Shown here: positions 1-7,700 of the stretch, piece by piece | Position numbering within the stretch: the stretch's first letter is position 1 | How the letters are laid out: every line of letters starts with the position of its first letter | Position numbers and translations under genes: made by a program | The notes under the pieces: model-generated | Databases searched by the model: none | What the model saw: only the letters and a program-made list of their open reading frames with translations | What the model was told of the DNA's origin: nothing | Source of the DNA: JASLBX01 sp036374175 | GTDB lineage: Bacteria > Actinomycetota > Actinomycetes > Jiangellales > Jiangellaceae | Direction of reading: 5' to 3' | DNA: 45,690 nucleotides | NCBI GenBank assembly: GCA_036374175.1 | Contig: DASUUH010000058.1 | Span: forward strand, 1-45,690

Positions 1-222
1 ACGGAGACGCCGACCGAGACGCCGACCGAGGAGCCGACGAAGGAGCCGACAGAGGAGCCGACCACGCCGGTTACTCCGAAGCCGGTCCCGACGTCCGTGC
101 CCGCTGGTTACGGTGACGCCGACAACGGTTCGGCTGGCACCATTGGCCTGCTCGCCTTCGCGACTGCACTCGCCGTTGGCGGTGCGGCCCTGGTGAGCCG
201 TCGATTCCTCAAGGACAACTAA
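1..222 (+). CDS. C-terminal end of a cell-wall surface protein (probable sortase substrate), 5' truncated by the window
   Basis: The reading frame is open from base 1 and stops at TAA 220-222, giving 73 residues. It starts with a Thr/Pro/Glu-rich spacer (TPTETPTEEPTKEP-like), typical of wall-spanning stalks. Then come a short VPAGYGD segment, a hydrophobic helix of about 20 residues and a basic tail RRFLKDN. This spacer, motif, helix and positive tail order is the layout of a sorting signal, but there is no LPXTG; the VPAG stretch sits where that motif would be. The sortase gene starts 7 bases downstream, so the pair is probably an operon and the protein its substrate. Actinobacterial DUF4397-type surface proteins often precede class F sortases, but the N-terminal domain lies outside the window and cannot be identified. 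Confidence 0.75.
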   Translation, partial: TETPTETPTEEPTKEPTEEPTTPVTPKPVPTSVPAGYGDADNGSAGTIGLLAFATALAVGGAALVSRRFLKDN

Positions 223-228
223 CCAGGT

Positions 229-882
229 ATGAGTTCTAAGCGAACCGCTTTGCAGGTTCGCCGTACGGCACGAGGGCTGGCCGGGATGCTGTCCGGGCTG
301 GCCCTCGTGGCCGTCGCGGCGTGTGGATCTGGTGAGGACGACACGCGGGCTGGCATCGGGCCCAGCCGCGACATCGAGTTCATCGAGTCGGCCGAGACCG
401 AAGAGCCGGTCGACCAGTCCGAAGTCCCTATCGACGTCGAGGAGAGCAAGGCCGAGGAGATCTCCGGTATCACCTCGATCAAGATTCCGAAGCTTGGTGT
501 CGAGGCTCCGATCGTCAAGATCAAGAGCAGCGACGATCGCGTACTGACTCCTCCGCGCGACCCCGGAGTCGTCGGTTGGTGGAGCCAGGGCGCCGCTCCG
601 GGCGCGTCGACGGGGTCGGCCATTCTGGTCGGGCATGCCGTGCGTTCCGGGGGCGGAGTCTTCAACGACATCGGCAAGCTGGATGGTGGCGACACCATCG
701 AGGTGGGCAGCCTGACGTACAAGGTCAGGTCGGTCGAGACGCTGTCTAAGGACGAGGTGGCACAGCAGGCCGAGGAACTGTTCGATCAGTCGGGGCCGGG
801 CCGGCTCGTGGTCGTCACCTGCACCGACTGGGACGGCCAGGTCTGGCAGTCCAACATCATCACCATCGCGACCCCGGTCTGA
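229..882 (+). CDS. Class F sortase, predicted lipoprotein
   Basis: A 217-residue protein. Residues 1-32 form a signal peptide ending in a lipobox (V29-A-A-C32), so the enzyme is probably lipid-anchored outside the membrane. After an acidic linker (33-80) comes a sortase fold of about 130 residues. The catalytic His is H136 in LVGHAVRSG and the catalytic Cys is C198 in VVVTCTDWDG. The short length and the TCTDWDG motif favour class F. Sortases cut a sorting motif of a wall protein and transfer it to peptidoglycan or another acceptor; the substrate is probably the preceding gene, whose stop is 6 nt before this ATG. The usual Arg two residues before the late conserved Asn is Gln here (Q207-S-N209). 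Family assignment is firm; the substrate is inferred from position. Confidence 0.88.
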   Translation: MSSKRTALQVRRTARGLAGMLSGLALVAVAACGSGEDDTRAGIGPSRDIEFIESAETEEPVDQSEVPIDVEESKAEEISGITSIKIPKLGVEAPIVKIKSSDDRVLTPPRDPGVVGWWSQGAAPGASTGSAILVGHAVRSGGGVFNDIGKLDGGDTIEVGSLTYKVRSVETLSKDEVAQQAEELFDQSGPGRLVVVTCTDWDGQVWQSNIITIATPV

Positions 883-909
883 CTCCGCCAGCGCCTGCTT
901 GCCGTCGGT

Positions 910-915
910 TAGTGT
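910..915 (+). promoter_or_regulatory. -10 box of a leaderless start for the YdcF-like gene
   Basis: TAGTGT lies exactly 6 nt before the GTG at 922, so transcription would begin at or next to the start codon. No purine-rich ribosome binding site lies between. No clear -35 is seen. Confidence 0.5.
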
Positions 916-921
916 CTAGAA

Positions 922-1560
922 GTGCCTCGCACCCGGAGAAGCTGGGCCGCGACCGTCCGGCGGGTGGTCGTGGCGATCCTGGCCCTCGTCCTGCTCTGGG
1001 TCGTCTCCGTCCCGATCCGGGTGTGGTGGGACGCTCGAGGCGAAGATCACCGTCCGTCCGACGCGATCATCGTGCTCGGCGCGGCGCAGTACAACGGGCG
1101 TCCGTCCCCGGTTCTTGAGGCGCGGCTGCGCAAGGCACGCTCGTTGTGGGAAGAGGGCGTGGCCGAAGCCATCGTCACGGTCGGCGGTGGGGCCGACGGT
1201 GACGTGACCACCGAAGCAGAAGCCGGCCGGGAGTGGCTGATCAGCAACGGCGTCTCGTCGGACGCGGTCGTGGCCGTCGCGTCCGGCAACAACACTCAGA
1301 CCAGCCTCGAAGCCGTCGGCGAGACCTTTGGCGAAAACGACTGGAAGACCGCCGTCCTGGTCACGGATCCGTGGCACACGTTCCGGGCCAAGGCGATGGC
1401 CAGGTCGAGTGGAATCGATCCGGTGTCGGCGCCGGCGAGATCCGGCCCGGTCGTTCAGACCAGGGAAACCCAGGCGCGGTACATCCTGCGCGAGTCGCTG
1501 GCCTACTACCGGTGGCGGCTGACCGGCGAGTCCGGCAGCGGCGGCCTGGACGCATTCTGA
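922..1560 (+). CDS. YdcF/ElyC/SanA family membrane protein (DUF218)
   Basis: A 212-residue protein starting at GTG. Residues 1-13 are basic, about 14-32 form one transmembrane helix, and the rest is a DUF218 domain. Family hallmarks are AIIVLGAAQYNGRPSPVLEARL at about 48-69, a glycine-rich VTVGGGADGD loop, the TEAEAGREWL helix, a short asparagine-rich N-N-T-Q-T-S-x-E motif and VLVTDPWHTFRA. E. coli relatives (ElyC, SanA) act in envelope barrier integrity; the enzymatic activity of the family is not settled. The start is supported by the TAGTGT box 6 nt upstream. The gene is 39 nt after the sortase and 22 nt before dgt. It is probably tail-in with the domain facing out, but topology is not certain. 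Confidence 0.85.
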   Translation: MPRTRRSWAATVRRVVVAILALVLLWVVSVPIRVWWDARGEDHRPSDAIIVLGAAQYNGRPSPVLEARLRKARSLWEEGVAEAIVTVGGGADGDVTTEAEAGREWLISNGVSSDAVVAVASGNNTQTSLEAVGETFGENDWKTAVLVTDPWHTFRAKAMARSSGIDPVSAPARSGPVVQTRETQARYILRESLAYYRWRLTGESGSGGLDAF

Positions 1561-1571
1561 GGCGAACGCAC

Positions 1572-1577
1572 TAGCCT
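1572..1577 (+). promoter_or_regulatory. -10 box for leaderless dgt
   Basis: TAGCCT is 5 nt before GTG 1583 and 8 nt before ATG 1586. There is no Shine-Dalgarno sequence, so either codon could be the first base of a leaderless mRNA. Confidence 0.45.
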
Positions 1578-1582
1578 CGTCG

Positions 1583-2818
1583 GTGATGACCGCATACGAC
1601 GAAGCCGCCTACGAGCGCTGGGTTCCCGAACCGCCCAAACGGTCGGGTCGCACGCCGTTCGAGCGTGATCGGGCACGCATTGTCCACTCTGCATCGCTGC
1701 GCCGCCTGGCGGCGAAGACGCAGGTGGTGGCGCCGGGTACGGACGACTTCGTGCGCAACCGGCTAACCCATACGCTCGAGGTCGCCCAAGTCGGGCGTGA
1801 GCTCGGCAAAAAGATCGGCTGCGACCCGGACGTAGTCGACACCGCGTGCCTGGCCCACGACCTCGGCCACCCGCCGTTCGGTCACAACGGCGAGGCAGCA
1901 CTGAACGAGATCGCCGCTGGCATCGGCGGGTTCGAAGGCAACGCACAGACCCTGCGCCTGCTGACCCGGCTGGAAGCCAAGACGTCCTTTCCCGGTGGCC
2001 GGTCGGCCGGCCTCAACCTGACGCGGGCGAGCCTGGATGCTGCGACGAAGTACCCGTGGCCGCGATCGGAGAACAGCGCCAAGTTCGGGGTGTACGCCGA
2101 GGATGTCGACGTCTTCGAGTGGCTGCGCCGCGATGCGCCACGGCGCCGCCCGTGCCTGGAGTCGCAGGTCATGGACTTCGCCGACGACGTTGCCTACAGC
2201 GTGCACGACGTGGAGGACGCGATCGTCGCGCTGCGGCTCGATCCCGGCGTCTTGCTGGACGATCCGGCCGAGCGCGCCGCGATCGCTCGGCTCGCCCGCG
2301 AGTGGTACGCCCGCGACGCTGACCCCGACGAGTTGCTCGCTGGTCTCGACCGTCTCCGAGCCACCAGCTATTGGGTGAGCCGGTACGACGGCACCCGAGT
2401 GACCCTCGCCGCGCTGAAGGACATGACCAGCCAGCTGATCGGCAGGTTCTGCGACGCCGCCGAGGTGGCCACCCACGCCCGGTACGGACCCGGGCCGCTG
2501 ACGCGCTACCACGCCGACTTGGTGGTGCCACGCGATACCCGGCTCGAGATCGCGATCCTGAAGGGCCTGGCCGCCGTCTACGTCATGACCGCCCGCGATC
2601 GCGAACCGGTGTACGTCCAGCAGCGGGAGTTGCTGTTCGAGCTCATCGCCACCTTGCGGGAGCGTGCCCCGGACGTGCTGGAGCCTGCCTTCCAGGCCGA
2701 CTGGAAGGCCGCCGACACCGACGACGCCCGCTTGCGGGTGCTGGTCGATCAGGTGGCGTCGCTGACCGACGCGTCAGCCCAGGAATGGCACCGGCGGCTC
2801 ACCGGCTCGCCGGATTGA
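1583..2818 (+). CDS. dgt: Deoxyguanosinetriphosphate triphosphohydrolase (dGTPase)
   Basis: A 411-residue HD-domain enzyme that hydrolyses dGTP (and probably other dNTPs) to the deoxynucleoside and tripolyphosphate, keeping dNTP pools in balance. The N-terminal R-x-x-F-x-x-D-R-x-R-I-x-H-S-x-x-x-R-R-L block (about residues 23-42), the metal ligand H63 in RLTHTLEV, H92-D93 in LAHDLGHPPFGHNGE and the later Asp in MDFADDVAYSVHD (about 197-209) are all intact. Length matches actinobacterial dGTPase-like proteins. GTG 1583 is followed directly by ATG 1586; with no RBS, the exact start (411 or 410 residues) is open. dgt next to dnaG is common in actinomycetes. Substrate range in this subgroup is inferred. 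Confidence 0.94.
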   Translation: MMTAYDEAAYERWVPEPPKRSGRTPFERDRARIVHSASLRRLAAKTQVVAPGTDDFVRNRLTHTLEVAQVGRELGKKIGCDPDVVDTACLAHDLGHPPFGHNGEAALNEIAAGIGGFEGNAQTLRLLTRLEAKTSFPGGRSAGLNLTRASLDAATKYPWPRSENSAKFGVYAEDVDVFEWLRRDAPRRRPCLESQVMDFADDVAYSVHDVEDAIVALRLDPGVLLDDPAERAAIARLAREWYARDADPDELLAGLDRLRATSYWVSRYDGTRVTLAALKDMTSQLIGRFCDAAEVATHARYGPGPLTRYHADLVVPRDTRLEIAILKGLAAVYVMTARDREPVYVQQRELLFELIATLRERAPDVLEPAFQADWKAADTDDARLRVLVDQVASLTDASAQEWHRRLTGSPD

Positions 2819-2836
2819 CAGCGCGGACCCCATACG

Positions 2837-2842
2837 TAAGGT
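2837..2842 (+). promoter_or_regulatory. -10 box for leaderless FAD oxidoreductase gene
   Basis: TAAGGT is 7 nt before ATG 2850, within the 31-nt gap after dgt. A leaderless start is likely. Confidence 0.4.
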
Positions 2843-2849
2843 CAGCAGC

Positions 2850-4079
2850 ATGGACGCTACGACCACGTTCGTCATCGTCGGCGGCGGGCTCGCCGGGGCC
2901 AAGGCCGCGGAGACGCTGCGCGAGGAAGGCTTCGAGGGCCGGGTTGTACTGCTCACCGATGAACCCGAGCCGCCGTACGAACGCCCGCCCTTGTCGAAGG
3001 GTTACCTGCTCGGCAACGACGAGCGCGACAAGGCGTTCGTCCATCCGCAGCCGTGGTACGGCGAGCACGACATCGACCTGCGCCTCGGAACTCGGGTAAC
3101 CGCCCTGGACCCGGGCGCACACGAAGTCGAACTCGACGGCAGCGAGCGCATCGGCTACGACAAACTCCTGCTGGCGACCGGCTCCGAACCGCGGCGGTTG
3201 GATGTGCGCGGCGCCGACCTGGCGGACGTCCGGTACCTGCGCAACCTGCCCGACTCCGACCACCTGCGTGATGTCCTGGAGGAAGGTCACCGGGTCGCGA
3301 TCATCGGCGGGGGGTGGATCGGGCTGGAGGTCGCGGCGGCCGCACGCACACACGGCGCAGAGGTCACAGTCGTTGAAATAGCCGAGCTGCCGCTGCACGG
3401 CGTGCTCGGCGAGGATGTGGCGCTGGTGTTCGCCGGGCTCCACCGGGAGCACGGCGTTGACCTGAGGCTGGGCACCCGCGTGCGCGAAATCGTCGGTGAC
3501 AACGGCCGGGTCGTCGCAGTCGTGACCTCCGATGGCGACGAGATCATGGCCGACACGGTGGTCGTCGGCATCGGGATCACGCCACGAGTCGAGCTGGCTG
3601 CCGCCGCCGGGCTGACGATCGAGGACGGGGTGGCCGTCGACGCCGGCTTCCGGACGTCGGAAGCAGACATCTATGCCGCGGGTGACGTGGCGGCGATCGA
3701 ACACCCTCTCGTCGGCGGCCGGGTGCGAGTCGAGCACTGGGCCAATGCGCTGGACGGCGGTCCGGCGGCGGCCCGGTCGATGCTCGGCCAGGACGTCTCG
3801 TGGAACAAGCTGCCCTACTTCTTCACCGACCAGTACGACCTCGGGATGGAGTACACCGGCCACGCGCCGCCGGGGTCGTACGACGACGTCGTTCTCCGTG
3901 GCGACGTGCCCGGCCGGGCGTTCCAGGCGTTTTGGCTGCGCGAGGGACGCCCGATCGCGGGTATGCACGTGAACCTGTGGGACGACGGCATCGCACCCAT
4001 CGAGGAACTGGTCAAGTCCGGCCGGACGGTCGACCCGGCGCGCCTGGCGGATCCGGACGTCCCACTGAACGAGGTCTAG
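2850..4079 (+). CDS. FAD-dependent pyridine nucleotide oxidoreductase, ferredoxin-reductase type
   Basis: A 409-residue flavoprotein. The FAD-binding Rossmann motif is VIVGGGLAGAKAAE at residues 8-21, the NAD(P)H-binding motif IIGGGWIGLE at 151-160 and the second FAD motif YAAGDVA at 275-281. The ERPPLSKGYL segment and the C-terminal reductase dimerisation region (about 310-400) are typical of ferredoxin, rubredoxin or putidaredoxin reductases of oxygenase systems. There is no redox CxxC, which separates it from thioredoxin or dihydrolipoyl enzymes. It would pass electrons from NAD(P)H to a small Fe-S protein. No ferredoxin or P450 gene is nearby, so the partner is unknown. It is probably transcribed alone: a leaderless promoter precedes it and a hairpin follows. 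Confidence 0.9.
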   Translation: MDATTTFVIVGGGLAGAKAAETLREEGFEGRVVLLTDEPEPPYERPPLSKGYLLGNDERDKAFVHPQPWYGEHDIDLRLGTRVTALDPGAHEVELDGSERIGYDKLLLATGSEPRRLDVRGADLADVRYLRNLPDSDHLRDVLEEGHRVAIIGGGWIGLEVAAAARTHGAEVTVVEIAELPLHGVLGEDVALVFAGLHREHGVDLRLGTRVREIVGDNGRVVAVVTSDGDEIMADTVVVGIGITPRVELAAAAGLTIEDGVAVDAGFRTSEADIYAAGDVAAIEHPLVGGRVRVEHWANALDGGPAAARSMLGQDVSWNKLPYFFTDQYDLGMEYTGHAPPGSYDDVVLRGDVPGRAFQAFWLREGRPIAGMHVNLWDDGIAPIEELVKSGRTVDPARLADPDVPLNEV

Positions 4080-4103
4080 GGGCACCGTGGAAGCTCGGTG
4101 CCC
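4080..4103 (+). terminator. Hairpin terminator after the FAD oxidoreductase
   Basis: Perfect 8-bp arms GGGCACCG (4080-4087) and CGGTGCCC (4096-4103) enclose an 8-nt loop. It begins right after the stop codon. There is no U-run, as is usual for actinobacterial terminators. Confidence 0.6.
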
Positions 4104-4191
4104 GCGATGGGCACGTAACGACCGATCGCGACTTCGCGCGCTTCCGCGGAGTCCGCTGGATCCATCCACTCGATAAGGCCACTGACTGACC

Positions 4192-4197
4192 TAGACT
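4192..4197 (+). promoter_or_regulatory. -10 box upstream of dnaG
   Basis: TAGACT is 8 nt before ATG 4206. No Shine-Dalgarno sequence is present, so a leaderless or very short leader is expected. Confidence 0.45.
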
Positions 4198-4205
4198 GCG
4201 ACCTC

Positions 4206-6116
4206 ATGGCGGGGCGGATCCGGGACGAGGACATCGCGGCCGTCCGTGAGCGTGCCAAGATCGACGAAATCGTCGGTGAATACGTCGCGCTGCGCGGCGC
4301 CGGCGGCGGTTCGCTGAAGGGCCTGTGCCCGTTCCACGACGAGAAGACGCCCTCGTTCCACGTGACCCCGGCGCGCGGGCTCTGGCACTGCTTCGGCGCC
4401 TGTGGCGAGGGTGGCGACGTCATCTCGTTCGTCCAGAAGTACGACCAGCTGACCTTTCCCGAAGCGGTCGAGCGGCTGGCCGACAAGGTCGGCCTGCAAC
4501 TGCGGTACGACGAGACCCGCCCGGGTGCGAGCCCCGGCCGCAACCGCGAGCAGCGCACCAGGCTGATCGACGCGCACCGCGCCGCAGCCGCGTTCTACGC
4601 CGAGCAACTCGCCAGCTCAGCTGAGGCGGTGGCGGGCCGGCGGTTCCTCAACGAGCGGGGCTTCGACCGGGCCGCGGCCGAACACTTCGGTGTGGGCTAC
4701 GCCCCGCGCGACGGTGACGTGCTACGCAAGCACCTGCGACAAGCGGGGTTCACCGACGAGGAGCTCATCCTGGCCGGTCTGGTGGGCCAGGGCAGGTCCG
4801 GGGTATATGACCGGTTCCGTGGCAGGTTGCTGTGGCCGATCAAGGACCTGCTCGGCGACGTGGTGGGCTTCGGCGCGCGGCGGCTGTACGACGACGACCG
4901 CATCGAGGCGAAGTACCTCAATACGTCCGAGACGCCGATCTACAAGAAGAGCCACCTGCTCTACGGTGTCGACCTGGCCAAGAAGGAGATCGCGCGGCGG
5001 TCGCAGGCAGTTGTCGTGGAGGGCTACACCGACGTGATGGCCTGCCACCTGGCCGGGGTCACCCATGCGGTGGCGACATGTGGCACGGCGTTCGGCGACG
5101 ACCACGCCCGGGTGCTGCGTCGCCTGCTGCGCGACCAGGACGAGCTGCGCGGCGAGGTGATCTTCACCTTCGATGGCGACGAGGCCGGCCGCCGGGCGGC
5201 GATGCGGGCGTTCGAAGGCGACCAGCGGTTCGTCGGCCAGACCCGGGTCGCGATCGAACCCAACGGCCTGGATCCGTGCGATCTGCGCCTGCAAGGAGGC
5301 GACGCCGCGGTTCGCGAGTTGGTCGCCCGGCATCGTCCGCTGTTCGAATTCGCGATCCGCACGACGCTCGAGGAGTACGACCTGGACACCGCCGAAGGCC
5401 GGACGTCCGCGCTGGACAACGCCATCCCTCTGGTCGGCCGGATCCGCGACCACGCCCTGCGCGACGAGTATGCGCGCAAGCTGGCCGGCTGGGTCGGAGC
5501 GCCGGACGAGCTGGCGGTGGTGCGGCGGGTGCGAGCGGCGGCCGGTGCCGCTGGCCGCGGCCGGCCACGTGGGGGCGGTCGTCCCGAGCCGGTGGTGCCC
5601 GGTCAGCAGGCGCTTGGCGTTCCGGTGCACGGCGACGTCGATCCGCAGACTCTCGCCCTGGAGCGGTCGGTCTTGCGCGTGGCGATCCAGCGCCCCGCCC
5701 TGGCCGGGCCGACGTTCGACCAGCTGGACGCGGAGGGGTTCCGGTCGCCGGCGTACCGTGCGCTGCGCGAGACGCTGGCCAAGGCCGGCGGGTGCGCGAC
5801 GCAGGGGGGTGGCCCGCGATGGGTCGATGCGCTGCTGGCCGCCGCCCCCGACGACGCCGTTCGCGGGATGATCACCGAGTTGTCCGTGGAACCGGTGCCG
5901 GCCGGTGACGCCGGGCTGGACCGGTACGTCGAGTCCGTCGTACTGCGGTTGCACGAAGTGTGGGTGTCGCGTCAGGTGGTGGCGCTGAAGGCAAAGTTGC
6001 AGCGCACCGATCCATCAGCCGAGACCGACGTCTACAACCGGTTGTTCGGAGAGTTGATGGCGCTGGAGAAACTGCGCCGCGACCTGCGCGAGCGCGGGCT
6101 CGGCAACGGTGGCTGA
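4206..6116 (+). CDS. dnaG: DNA primase DnaG
   Basis: A 636-residue replicative primase that makes RNA primers at the fork. The N-terminal CHC2 zinc ribbon has ligands C41 and H44 (CPFH) and C62 and C66 (HCFGACGEGGD); the second pair is spaced Cx3C rather than the more usual Cx2C. The RNA polymerase core follows, with the conserved YLNTSETPIYKKS and LYGVDLAK segments (about 237-258). The TOPRIM motifs are VVVEGYTDVMA (269-279) and FDGDEAGRRAA (322-332). The C-terminal helicase-binding region starts after a Gly/Arg-rich linker at about 450. The start MAGRIRDEDIAAVRERA matches actinobacterial DnaG. In many actinomycetes a sigma-70 gene follows closely; here it is 20 kb away. Confidence 0.97.
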   Translation: MAGRIRDEDIAAVRERAKIDEIVGEYVALRGAGGGSLKGLCPFHDEKTPSFHVTPARGLWHCFGACGEGGDVISFVQKYDQLTFPEAVERLADKVGLQLRYDETRPGASPGRNREQRTRLIDAHRAAAAFYAEQLASSAEAVAGRRFLNERGFDRAAAEHFGVGYAPRDGDVLRKHLRQAGFTDEELILAGLVGQGRSGVYDRFRGRLLWPIKDLLGDVVGFGARRLYDDDRIEAKYLNTSETPIYKKSHLLYGVDLAKKEIARRSQAVVVEGYTDVMACHLAGVTHAVATCGTAFGDDHARVLRRLLRDQDELRGEVIFTFDGDEAGRRAAMRAFEGDQRFVGQTRVAIEPNGLDPCDLRLQGGDAAVRELVARHRPLFEFAIRTTLEEYDLDTAEGRTSALDNAIPLVGRIRDHALRDEYARKLAGWVGAPDELAVVRRVRAAAGAAGRGRPRGGGRPEPVVPGQQALGVPVHGDVDPQTLALERSVLRVAIQRPALAGPTFDQLDAEGFRSPAYRALRETLAKAGGCATQGGGPRWVDALLAAAPDDAVRGMITELSVEPVPAGDAGLDRYVESVVLRLHEVWVSRQVVALKAKLQRTDPSAETDVYNRLFGELMALEKLRRDLRERGLGNGG

Positions 6117-6135
6117 CACGTGGCACCATGTCAGC
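6112..6135 (+). promoter_or_regulatory. Inverted repeat over the dnaG stop and ROK start (candidate autoregulatory operator)
   Basis: Perfect 7-bp arms GCTGACA (6112-6118) and TGTCAGC (6129-6135) flank a 10-nt spacer. The right arm overlaps the ATG of the ROK gene and the left arm overlaps the dnaG stop. A repressor bound here would block initiation. Confidence 0.4.
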
Positions 6136-7330
6136 TGTGGCGCACACACTTGCAGGCCGGGCTGAGACCCAGACACAGGCCAAGGTGCTCAAGTTGCTTC
6201 GCGACGAGGGCCCGCTCTCGCGCGTCCAGCTCGCCGACCGGCTCGGCGTCTCGCGGACAACGATGGCCAGCGAAGTCCACCGGCTCACCGAACTGGGACT
6301 CGCCGAAGGTGCGGGTCCGGCGGCCTCCCGTGGCGGGCGCCGGTCGACTCTCGTGGACCTGTCGTCCAACCTCCGGTTCGTCGGCATAGCCATCGGCGCA
6401 ACGGCGATGTCGGTGGCCGTCACCGATGGCCGGCTCAAGGTGCTCGGGCAGCGGTACGTCGACATGGACGTCCGACTCGGTCCTGAACACGTGCTGGCCA
6501 CGGCCCTTGAACTCGCTCGCAAACTGCTCGCCGAGTTGGGTATCGACCGCCCCGCCGGCGTCGGCGTCGGTGTTCCCGGTCCAGTCGATTTTCACAGCGG
6601 CGTTCCAGTGTCACCGCCGATCATGCCCGGGTGGGACGGTTACCCCGTACGCGATGCTGTTGCGCGTGAGCTCGGCTGTCCCGCCTTGCTCGACAATGAC
6701 GTGAACGTGATGGCGCTGGGGGAGCAGCATTCCGGCGTGGCCAAGTCGGTGCCCGACTTCCTGTTCGTCAAGATCGGCACCGGCATCGGTTGTGGCATCG
6801 TCGTCGACGGCCACCTCTACCGGGGCATGGACGGGTGCGCCGGCGACATCGGGCACATCCGGGTCGACGAGTTCGGGCCGACCTGCGCGTGCGGGAACAC
6901 CGGCTGCCTGGAGGCCTTTTTCGGCGGGGCCGCCCTGGCCCGAGATGCGACGGCGGCCGCGCGGGCCGGCCGGTCGCCCGCGCTGACCGCGATGCTCGAG
7001 CAGAAAGGCGAGTTGACCGCGGTCGACGTCGCGCACGCCGTGGCCCAGGGCGATCCACATGCCGTGCAAATGATCCGCGAAGGCGGGCAACGCGTTGGTT
7101 CGGTGCTGGCCAGCCTCGTTTCGTTCTTCAACCCGGGGCTGATTGTGATCGGTGGCCGGGTGTCGCGTCTGGGTCATCCGTTGCTCGCCGAAATCCGCGG
7201 TGTCGTCTACCGGCGCTCCCTTCCGCTCGCCACCGGCAACCTTCCGCTCGTGCTGAGCGAGATGGGTGACGACGCCGGTGTTGTGGGCGCAGCGGCGCTT
7301 ATTAGCGAAGCGGTGTACGCCGCCACTTAA
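6128..7330 (+). CDS. ROK family transcriptional regulator (first)
   Basis: A 400-residue protein with an N-terminal winged helix-turn-helix (about 17-75; LSRVQLADRLGVSRTTMASE) and a C-terminal ROK sugar-kinase-like domain (about 82-400). Visible ROK features are the phosphate loop near 84-100, the sugar-site LLDNDVNVMALGEQ (187-200), GTGIGCGIV (217-225) and the zinc site H243 with C253, C255 and C260 (CACGNTGC). It is of the NagC/XylR repressor class, normally released from DNA by a sugar or sugar phosphate. ATG 6128 was chosen because it gives a standard N-terminus and falls just after the dnaG stop; GTG 6137 is an alternative. It marks the left edge of the carbohydrate island. Its target genes are unknown and no sugar gene is directly downstream. 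Confidence 0.9.
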   Translation: MSAVAHTLAGRAETQTQAKVLKLLRDEGPLSRVQLADRLGVSRTTMASEVHRLTELGLAEGAGPAASRGGRRSTLVDLSSNLRFVGIAIGATAMSVAVTDGRLKVLGQRYVDMDVRLGPEHVLATALELARKLLAELGIDRPAGVGVGVPGPVDFHSGVPVSPPIMPGWDGYPVRDAVARELGCPALLDNDVNVMALGEQHSGVAKSVPDFLFVKIGTGIGCGIVVDGHLYRGMDGCAGDIGHIRVDEFGPTCACGNTGCLEAFFGGAALARDATAAARAGRSPALTAMLEQKGELTAVDVAHAVAQGDPHAVQMIREGGQRVGSVLASLVSFFNPGLIVIGGRVSRLGHPLLAEIRGVVYRRSLPLATGNLPLVLSEMGDDAGVVGAAALISEAVYAAT

Positions 7331-7384
7331 CGTTCCTGCAACACTGTAACATCACGCCGTGCGTTTTTATCGTTTTTGTCCGGT

Positions 7385-7495
7385 TTGCAAGGCACGGTCG
7401 ACGACTCGAGCGGCAACACGAACTGGGAAAGCCAGCCCTTCCCGATCACCGATCCGGGCGGGGCGACCAGTGGCAACCTGTTCCGGCTCAACTAG
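7385..7495 (+). pseudogene. 3' remnant of a lost secreted-type gene
   Basis: A frame without a start codon ends at TAG 7493-7495. Its 37 codons use the G/C-rich third positions of real genes here and give a Gly/Asn/Ser-rich end (TVDDSSGNTNWESQPF ... TSGNLFRLN), like the tail of a beta-rich secreted carbohydrate-active protein. Upstream bases are AT-richer and non-coding. It looks like the last 110 bases of a gene whose body was deleted. Family unknown. Confidence 0.4.
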
Positions 7496-7503
7496 CCCCT
7501 TTC

Positions 7504-7565
7504 CGTTGATCATGGGCGATCCGTGCATAACAGGCCCGGATAGCACGGATCGCCCATGATCAACG
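7504..7565. terminator. Perfect 23-bp palindrome (TGATCATGGG family), probable bidirectional terminator
   Basis: Arms 7504-7526 and 7543-7565 are perfectly complementary around a 16-nt loop. The outer part reads CGTTGATCATGGG. It starts 8 nt after the stop of the gene remnant. Related palindromes sit at 12691-12747 and 19335-19387. Confidence 0.65.
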
Positions 7566-7651
7566 CTGGTGTGTGGACGTCCTGGTGGACGACTTTGTCC
7601 TGTCAGCGTGGAAAGTTATGTGATCGTAAGTCGAAACTTCCCCGGAATCTC

Positions 7652-7700
7652 TTGACGTTGCGGTTAACGCTGTCTTAGTTTGTGCGACCAACGGACTAAC
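7652..7700 (+). promoter_or_regulatory. Candidate promoter and operator of the ROK2-ABC operon
   Basis: A TTGACG -35 (7652-7657) is followed 17 nt later by a weak -10 (TTAGTT, 7675-7680). An inverted repeat TTAGT (7676-7680) and ACTAA (7695-7699) overlaps the -10, where a repressor would act. The TTTGTG direct repeat around it may extend the site. The -10 match is poor, so this is tentative. Confidence 0.3.

Noticed and set aside
1..75. CRISPR-like or tandem DNA repeat
   Set aside because: The pattern follows codons of a Thr/Pro/Glu-rich wall spacer; there are no spacers or palindromic repeats.
2799..4169. Long minus-strand frame opposite the FAD oxidoreductase
   Set aside because: No family features and no RBS; it mirrors the GC-rich codon pattern of the real gene on the plus strand. 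The same applies to other long antisense frames, such as those opposite dnaG (4722-5954) and the secreted dehydrogenase (18186-19343).
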